Source of the DNA: Acidimicrobiaceae bacterium
Lineage (GTDB): Bacteria; Actinomycetota; Acidimicrobiia; Acidimicrobiales; Microtrichaceae
Assembly (NCBI GenBank): GCA_003514205.1
Contig: DORQ01000301.1
Coordinates: 15,341-22,317 of the forward strand
DNA length: 6,977 bases
Direction: 5' to 3'
This document shows positions 1 through 4,879 of this stretch, in pieces; within the stretch, counting starts at the first letter, position 1, and every line of letters starts with the position of its first letter. Made by a program: the position numbers and the translations under genes. The notes under the pieces were generated by a model. That model made no database searches, was not told the DNA's origin, and saw nothing but the letters and a program-made list of their open reading frames with translations.

Positions 1-555
1 ATCGACCTCCGAGATGTTTCAGCAGCTGAGACAATTCGAACTCACAGCATTCAAGTGTTCGGCAAACGCCCACAAGTGATTGTGCAAGCCGGTGGCGTTT
101 TCAGCCTCGGGACCCTCGTTGATACTGATCCACAACTGGCCTCGCAGATCATGGAGACCAACGCGTTGGCCGCTCATCGGCTGATTGCGGAGCTCATGTC
201 AGACCCGTTGATCCTTCACGGCCACGTAGTGATCATCAACTCCACCGCTGGCCTTGCATTCAACCCATCCGCCGCCGTGTATTCCCTCAGCCAAATACTG
301 AGTAGAAGCCTCACTGACGCGCTGCGCGACAAACTCAACCCCCAGAACATACGCGTAACAAGCATTTTCCCAGGTCGAACCTTGGGCCCACTGCAAGCCA
401 AACTGCTCGCAAGCGAGGGGCGCCCAGTACTTGAGGACCATCTCCTCGCACCTTCAGATGTCGCCCAAGCGATGATGACTGCGCTGAAGACGTCAGACAG
501 GGCGGAAATCACCGATATCACGCTCCGCCCGATGCGCCCATACCCATCGACTTGA
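1..555 (+). CDS. SDR-family oxidoreductase, 5'-truncated by window, catalytic Lys replaced
   Basis: The frame is open from base 1 to the TGA at 553-555, giving 184 visible residues. SDR proteins are usually 230-260 residues, so about 50-70 N-terminal residues, including the glycine-rich NAD(P)-binding loop, lie outside the window. Numbering from the first visible codon, an acidic DLRD stretch (residues 2-5) fits the end of the third Rossmann strand, VQAGG (about 31-35) occupies the NNAG position, and N54 fits the conserved structural Asn. The catalytic Ser is S81 in NSTAG and the catalytic Tyr is Y94, with the normal spacing of 13. At Tyr+4, where SDR enzymes have Lys, the codon at 292-294 is CAA (Gln98). 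A PGRT motif follows, as in reductases of this class. The overall call is secure. The substrate is unknown, and oxidoreductase activity is doubtful without the Lys. It is on the same strand as the downstream operon but separated by 125 bases, so a functional link is not shown. Confidence 0.85.
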   Translation: MDLRDVSAAETIRTHSIQVFGKRPQVIVQAGGVFSLGTLVDTDPQLASQIMETNALAAHRLIAELMSDPLILHGHVVIINSTAGLAFNPSAAVYSLSQILSRSLTDALRDKLNPQNIRVTSIFPGRTLGPLQAKLLASEGRPVLEDHLLAPSDVAQAMMTALKTSDRAEITDITLRPMRPYPST

Positions 556-574
556 GAATCACCGCCTGATTCTC
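554..574 (+). terminator. Possible weak hairpin terminator after the SDR gene
   Basis: GAGAATC (554-560) and GATTCTC (568-574) form a perfect 7-bp inverted repeat around a 7-base loop, starting inside the SDR stop codon. Only three of the seven pairs are G-C, and the sequence that follows is a pyrimidine-rich C/T stretch, not a run of T. It is therefore a poor intrinsic terminator by the Escherichia coli rule, though it is the only clear hairpin I found between the SDR and the cyclase gene. It could also act as a 3' stability element. Confidence 0.3.
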
Positions 575-668
575 TCGGTCTCCTCCTCACCTACTGCAAC
601 GGCGATGAACAATGGGGTAGCTAATCATCGGGCGGGTCGAGCACAATAGACGGGACCGAGCGACCGTG

Positions 669-675
669 AGAAGGG
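669..675 (+). promoter_or_regulatory. Ribosome binding site supporting the ATG at 681
   Basis: AGAAGGG lies five bases before ATG 681, a good position for a Shine-Dalgarno sequence. The in-frame GTG at 666 has no comparable purine run at the right distance, and the site falls inside that longer reading. This decides the start in favour of 681. I see no convincing -35/-10 promoter in 556-665. Confidence 0.5.
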
Positions 676-680
676 CAGGA

Positions 681-2867
681 ATGGCCGACACCGCAACCGT
701 TGCCGTGCTGTTCTGTGACCTGGTGGCCTCAACTGAACGGCTCTCCCGGCTTGGAGACGACGTCGCAGACGAGTTCAGGTGGCGCTTCTTCGGCGCGCTT
801 CGCACCGCAATTGCGGCCAACGGCGGCGAGGAGGTGAAGAACCTGGGCGATGGCCTCATGGTGATTTTCGAACAGAGCACCACAGCAGCGTTGGCCTGCG
901 CTGCTGACCTTCACAACAGTGTCATCGGGCTCGACCCCGCCGATCCTGCGTTGCTTCGGGTCGGAATCAGCGTTGGAGAGGCGGCGAGGGAAGCCAACGA
1001 CTGGTTTGGAACGCCCGTCGTTGAGGCCGCTCGCTTATGTGCTGCTGCTGAACCCGGCCAAACGCTGACCACCGGGGTCGTGCGGGCGCTCGTGGGTTCC
1101 CGAGGTGGCAAACGCACCTACACCGATCTCGGCGAGCGCTTATTGAAGGGACTCGCTACTCCCACGACGGTGGTCGCAGTCGAGAGCGAACCGTCGCTGC
1201 CAGCCGATGCACGTGCCAGTTCTCCCCAGAACACTGACGTACGTCAGGCAGGTACCTCTGCCGAGACACCCCAAGCCAACGCCAGGGCGACCGAGAACAC
1301 TTCCGGGCGGGATCCCAGAGGCCGCGCTCCCCTCGCCATCGCAACTGCACTGATTGCCATAGGAGTTCTAGGGCTTGCTCTCGCTATCCGTCCAGACACC
1401 AAACCCAGCGCTGAGCCCGAGCGCACTTCCTCCACCCTGACCTCACCGCCCGAGCAGGCCATCTCCAAGCCCATCGGCTACAAGCCGGTGTTTCGCATCG
1501 TCGACTGCGCCCCGTCAGTCTCGATGGCCTCGCCCGACGCGGCCTGCGGAACACTCGAAGTGCCCGAGATCCGCTTGGAGCCAGACGGCCAGTCGATCAA
1601 GGTGGACGTGGTGAAGGTCCCCGCGTCTCAAAAGACCACCGCACCCCCGGTGCTCCTGCTCGACGTCAACGAAGGACTCGCCGACAGCCCGCTCCGCGAA
1701 ATCGCAGATGTGTACGCCGTCACGCTCCGTGGCTTTGGCCCGTCGAGTTCCCAGCGACTCGCGTGTCCCCAGTTGCCTCAGCAATGGCTCGCAACACTCA
1801 ACACTGCGCCGGACCAAGCATCGGCTATTGAGGCAAAGGCAGCTGCGGTGTTGGAGTGCGGTACGAATCTTCGTGACAACAAGGTGCGCCTCGACGGATA
1901 CACCATGCTCGAAGTCGCCGCCGACTTACGCGACCTGGCGTACGCCCTCAAAATGGACCGGGTATCGATCTCGTCTGACGGATACTCCACGCCAGCAGCC
2001 GTGACATTTGCACTCATGAACCCCAACGCAATCGAATCGCTCATGATCACCAATCCCATCCCACCGGGTAGGTCCAGTCTGGCGAATCCAGCGCTCAACC
2101 TCTCCAAAGCCTTCGAGCGAATTGTTGGGCTCTGCAATCAAGACCTGCAGTGCGGCACGAAATTCAGCGATCTCGCCACTACCTTCGAACAGCTGGTTCA
2201 GGATTTCGATTCGACGCCTCGACTCGTTACCACCGAGCCGCTCGGATCGGTCGGCAACACCGTTCAGGTGTATCTCGACGGTCGGCGCTTCTCGGCTGCT
2301 CTCGCGACGGCAGTGCAGTCCTCGGCCCAGCTGGGCGTGATTCCAACGGCCCTCTCACCAGGGGGAGTGAGCGATGAACTCCTCGCTGCAATCTCCATCA
2401 ATTCAGATGTTCAGCTCTTCGCCGGACCCACATCAACGCCCGCTGCACTGCTCAGCTATTACTGCAGTTACGACTGGTCCTTTGCCCGGACCGCGGAGTT
2501 ATCAGACCTAGCGCTTCGCCAGTTTGCTGGCGCCACCAACCCGGCATTCAAGCAACTCTGCGCTGCATGGGACGTCCCCTCTGTGTCGACTCATCTGTCA
2601 CGACCGCTCACAGGCGACCTTCCAGTCCTCCTAGTAGAGGGGGGACTTTCCAGCTCAGGCGTCAACGGTTGGGCAGATGAGATGGCAAAGCCGCTTGATA
2701 ACGCAACGGTGATCAAATTCGAGACGCTCAGCGAGGACGCCAGTTTCGTGCAACCAGCCTGCCTCCGCGATATCCGCAAGGCTTTTCTCCTCAACCCAAC
2801 ACGCCCGGTCAACGCACTGGGCTGTGACAACTCCACCCCACCTATCGAGTTCGTTGGGGCCTCGTGA
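681..2867 (+). CDS. Membrane-anchored class III adenylate/guanylate cyclase with extracytoplasmic inactive alpha/beta-hydrolase-like domain
   Basis: From ATG 681 the protein has 728 residues; a GTG at 666 would add five. Residues 4-169 form a class III cyclase domain, which makes cAMP or cGMP from NTP. It has metal-binding Asp13 (FCDL) and Asp57 (LGDG), substrate-reading Lys53 and Asp107, and Arg118 at the transition-state position; the usual partner Asn is Val114. The Lys/Asp pair favours ATP. A Pro/Ser/Thr-rich linker (170-216) leads to one membrane helix (218-236) preceded by arginines, which places the cyclase inside and the rest outside. Residues 270-728 follow the plan of secreted tripeptidyl-aminopeptidase-type hydrolases: CGTLEVP (289-295), RGFG (350-353), YTMLEVAADL, and the PVLLVEG...W and ACLRDI blocks. 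The nucleophile motif GxSxG reads SDGYS with Gly434 in place of Ser, the acid is Ser657, and no His occurs after Trp664. Ten Cys in this half suit disulfides outside the cell. It is probably a receptor cyclase with a pseudo-hydrolase sensor; the ligand is unknown. It overlaps the next gene by 4 bases. Confidence 0.85.
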   Translation: MADTATVAVLFCDLVASTERLSRLGDDVADEFRWRFFGALRTAIAANGGEEVKNLGDGLMVIFEQSTTAALACAADLHNSVIGLDPADPALLRVGISVGEAAREANDWFGTPVVEAARLCAAAEPGQTLTTGVVRALVGSRGGKRTYTDLGERLLKGLATPTTVVAVESEPSLPADARASSPQNTDVRQAGTSAETPQANARATENTSGRDPRGRAPLAIATALIAIGVLGLALAIRPDTKPSAEPERTSSTLTSPPEQAISKPIGYKPVFRIVDCAPSVSMASPDAACGTLEVPEIRLEPDGQSIKVDVVKVPASQKTTAPPVLLLDVNEGLADSPLREIADVYAVTLRGFGPSSSQRLACPQLPQQWLATLNTAPDQASAIEAKAAAVLECGTNLRDNKVRLDGYTMLEVAADLRDLAYALKMDRVSISSDGYSTPAAVTFALMNPNAIESLMITNPIPPGRSSLANPALNLSKAFERIVGLCNQDLQCGTKFSDLATTFEQLVQDFDSTPRLVTTEPLGSVGNTVQVYLDGRRFSAALATAVQSSAQLGVIPTALSPGGVSDELLAAISINSDVQLFAGPTSTPAALLSYYCSYDWSFARTAELSDLALRQFAGATNPAFKQLCAAWDVPSVSTHLSRPLTGDLPVLLVEGGLSSSGVNGWADEMAKPLDNATVIKFETLSEDASFVQPACLRDIRKAFLLNPTRPVNALGCDNSTPPIEFVGAS
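2864..2867 (+). other. GTGA stop/start overlap, cyclase to permease
   Basis: The GTG start of the permease (2864-2866) and the TGA stop of the cyclase (2865-2867) share the bases GTGA. The only nearby purine run is GGGG at 2856-2859, a weak ribosome site, so the permease probably depends on translational coupling with the cyclase gene. Confidence 0.75.
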
Positions 2868-4879
2868 AGGCACCCAAGATTTCGTCCATCGCTGGCTGTG
2901 CTCCAGCGATTGCGATTCTCTCGCTTCAGCTCGTGCTGTGGCCCGTATCTCCCGGGATATGGATCTCCGGCCTCATCCTTGGTGCGCTTGGCGCTCTCTT
3001 GGCCTTCGGAATGGCACTCATCTACCGCTCAAACACCGTGGTGAGCTTCGCGCAGGCCGACTTGGGTACGCTCCCAGCAACGGCCGCTGTGTGCGCAATG
3101 GAGGCCTGGCGCATGCCATTTTGGTTTGCGCTGCCCCTTGGCGTTGCAGGTTCAGTGCTTCTGGGAGCAATGGTGGACCTCGCCTTCATCCGTCGCTTCT
3201 TCGCTGCCCCACGGCTGATCGTGACCGTCGCCACCATCGGTGTTGGCCAGCTGCTGGCGTTCGCTTCCATCATGTTGCCGGGTGCCTGGGGCTTGGCAGC
3301 TGCGATCAGGACCTTTCCCCCTCCATTCGAGTTCTCAGTAGCTATCGGTGCGGTCCTCTTTGACGCGAACGACCTCATAGCTTTGCTGGTCGCACCGATT
3401 GCGATGATCGGTGTTGCGACCTACCTTCGACTCTCCGATTCTGGAGTAGCGATCCGCGCAGCTGCCACGTCGCCTGATCGCGCATCGCTGCTCGGCATTC
3501 CTGTAAAGCGCCTTCAGACTCAGGTGTGGGCCATCGCTGGTGGTCTCGCGTTCGTTTCCACCTTCTTCACCGCTGGGGTAACCGGCCTCGCTCCTGGCGG
3601 GTCGTTCTCGTTCGGGCTCCTCCTACGAGCCCTTGCCGCGCTCGTCCTCGGAAGGATGACCAACCTCGGTGCCATCGTTGCCTCCTCCCTTGCGCTGGGG
3701 ATCCTCCAGAACGCTATGGAACGAGCTAACGATGGCGCACTCGTTGGTCCGGTATTGCTCGGGATCATCCTCCTCGCGCTCACGATGCAACGCCGCACAC
3801 CCGGCAGAACCTACGAGTCGGCCGCCAGCACTCTCACCAACGGCGCGGGTTCGTTCGCCATGCCGAAGGCGCTGCAATCCCTGCGACCAGTTCGTATCCT
3901 CCGAGCAGCCCTTGCCACCTCAATGACAGCACTCGCTCTCGCTCTTCCCCTGTTCCTCGGAACCGCTTCGACGCTGAAGGCCGGAATGGTTGTGATCTTC
4001 GCGATCATTGGGCTGTCAATGGTCGTGCTGTCGGGTTGGGCAGGCCAAGTCTCGCTTGGCCAAATGGCATTCGTTGGTACCGGCGGAGCGGTAGCGGCAA
4101 CGGCAATGGCTGAGCATCACATCGACCCCATCGTCGCGTGCCTTGTTGCCGGATGTGTCGGCGCCGTCGTTGCCGGGCTGATCGGAATTCCGGCATTGCG
4201 GTTGAGCGGGCTTCACCTCGCTGTTGTGTCACTGGCTCTCGCCGCGGCAGCAAGCTCAGCGTTGTTCTCCAATGCCGTGATCGACTTCATTCCTCGCGGG
4301 GCGTTTACCCGACCCCGACTGCTCGGACGGGTTTCGGTCGACAGTCCTGAACGGTTGTACTACCTCGCCCTCGGGTGCCTCGCGGCAACCGGGATTGTTG
4401 TGTCTGGGCTCCGTTCCAGCCGCTTCGGCCGCGTGCTGATTGCCCAACGAGACAACGAGCGAGGCGCCTCCTCATTCGGCATTGGAGTAGTTGCGACAAA
4501 GCTCGGCGCCTTTTCCGTGTCTGGCTTCATCGCGTCATTCGCCGGTGGTCTCTACGTTCTCCACCAATCCGCGTTTCGATCCTCGGAGTTCGATCCTGGC
4601 GCAAGCCTGCTCGTGTTCGTCGCAGCAGTGATCGGCGGACTCGCTAGCCCGTTGGGAGCTGTCCTCGGAGCGGTGTACCTGCGCGGTGCACAGTGGCTCC
4701 TTCCCGGCAATTGGCAGGTGCTTGCCTCCTCAACCGGGGTGCTCCTCGTGCTACTGATGATGCCCGATGGACTCGGCGGACTCTGGCTGAGAACTCGGGA
4801 CTTCCTCCTCAATCGCTATGTAGTGCCTCGCTATCAACCCTCGCACGACCCCGAAACTGAACGAGGAATTCAGGAATGA
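2864..4879 (+). CDS. Fused LivH-LivM permease of a branched-chain amino acid-type ABC transporter
   Basis: This 671-residue, very hydrophobic protein carries both membrane subunits of a HAAT-family ABC importer on one chain. Residues about 30-320 match LivH: a first long helix pair ending ALIYR and then VVSFAQADLG (59-68; LivH usually has NFAHGE here), followed by the cytoplasmic ATPase-contact loop GVAIRAAATSPDRASLLGI (194-212). Residues about 345-645 match LivM: IFAIIGLSMVVLSGWAGQVS (378-397) leading into LGQMAF, then RLSGLHLAVVSLAL, the coupling loop RDNERGASSFGIG (529-541) and IGGLASPLG (590-598). The joining segment, about 318-342, is hydrophilic and rich in Thr, Ser and Gly, and reads as a cytoplasmic linker. 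Separate LivH and LivM proteins are each roughly 300-420 residues, so both halves are near full length. Branched-chain amino acids, amides, urea and aromatic compounds are all known substrates in this family, so the cargo is open. GTG 2864 is chosen because it overlaps the previous stop and precedes the first helix. The gene overlaps the MFS-ATPase gene by 4 bases. Confidence 0.88.
   Translation: MKAPKISSIAGCAPAIAILSLQLVLWPVSPGIWISGLILGALGALLAFGMALIYRSNTVVSFAQADLGTLPATAAVCAMEAWRMPFWFALPLGVAGSVLLGAMVDLAFIRRFFAAPRLIVTVATIGVGQLLAFASIMLPGAWGLAAAIRTFPPPFEFSVAIGAVLFDANDLIALLVAPIAMIGVATYLRLSDSGVAIRAAATSPDRASLLGIPVKRLQTQVWAIAGGLAFVSTFFTAGVTGLAPGGSFSFGLLLRALAALVLGRMTNLGAIVASSLALGILQNAMERANDGALVGPVLLGIILLALTMQRRTPGRTYESAASTLTNGAGSFAMPKALQSLRPVRILRAALATSMTALALALPLFLGTASTLKAGMVVIFAIIGLSMVVLSGWAGQVSLGQMAFVGTGGAVAATAMAEHHIDPIVACLVAGCVGAVVAGLIGIPALRLSGLHLAVVSLALAAAASSALFSNAVIDFIPRGAFTRPRLLGRVSVDSPERLYYLALGCLAATGIVVSGLRSSRFGRVLIAQRDNERGASSFGIGVVATKLGAFSVSGFIASFAGGLYVLHQSAFRSSEFDPGASLLVFVAAVIGGLASPLGAVLGAVYLRGAQWLLPGNWQVLASSTGVLLVLLMMPDGLGGLWLRTRDFLLNRYVVPRYQPSHDPETERGIQE
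4863..4866 (+). promoter_or_regulatory. Ribosome binding site for the MFS-LivF fusion gene
   Basis: GAGG at 4863-4866 ends nine bases before the ATG at 4876, inside the last codons of the permease gene. A second AGGA (4872-4875) touches the ATG and is too close to serve. This supports ATG 4876 over later in-frame ATG codons such as 5014 or 5053. Confidence 0.45.
4876..4879 (+). other. ATGA stop/start overlap, permease to MFS-ATPase
   Basis: ATG (4876-4878) and the permease stop TGA (4877-4879) share the bases ATGA. This is the second 4-base overlap in a row and indicates one transcript with coupled translation of all three proteins. Confidence 0.85.

Noticed and set aside
600..660. A promoter for the cyclase operon
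   Set aside because: A/T-rich hexamers such as TAATCA (622-627) and CACAAT (642-647) exist, but neither has a credible -35 partner at 16-18 bases, so no promoter is called.
666..680. GTG 666 as the start of the cyclase gene
   Set aside because: The purine-rich ribosome site at 669-675 lies between this GTG and ATG 681 with good spacing to the ATG, and class III cyclase domains typically begin only a few residues before the first metal Asp.
2824..3363. A 179-codon + strand frame spanning the cyclase/permease junction
   Set aside because: It overlaps both well-supported genes in another frame; the translation is rich in Arg, Cys and Trp with no domain, typical of an out-of-frame reading of GC-rich DNA.
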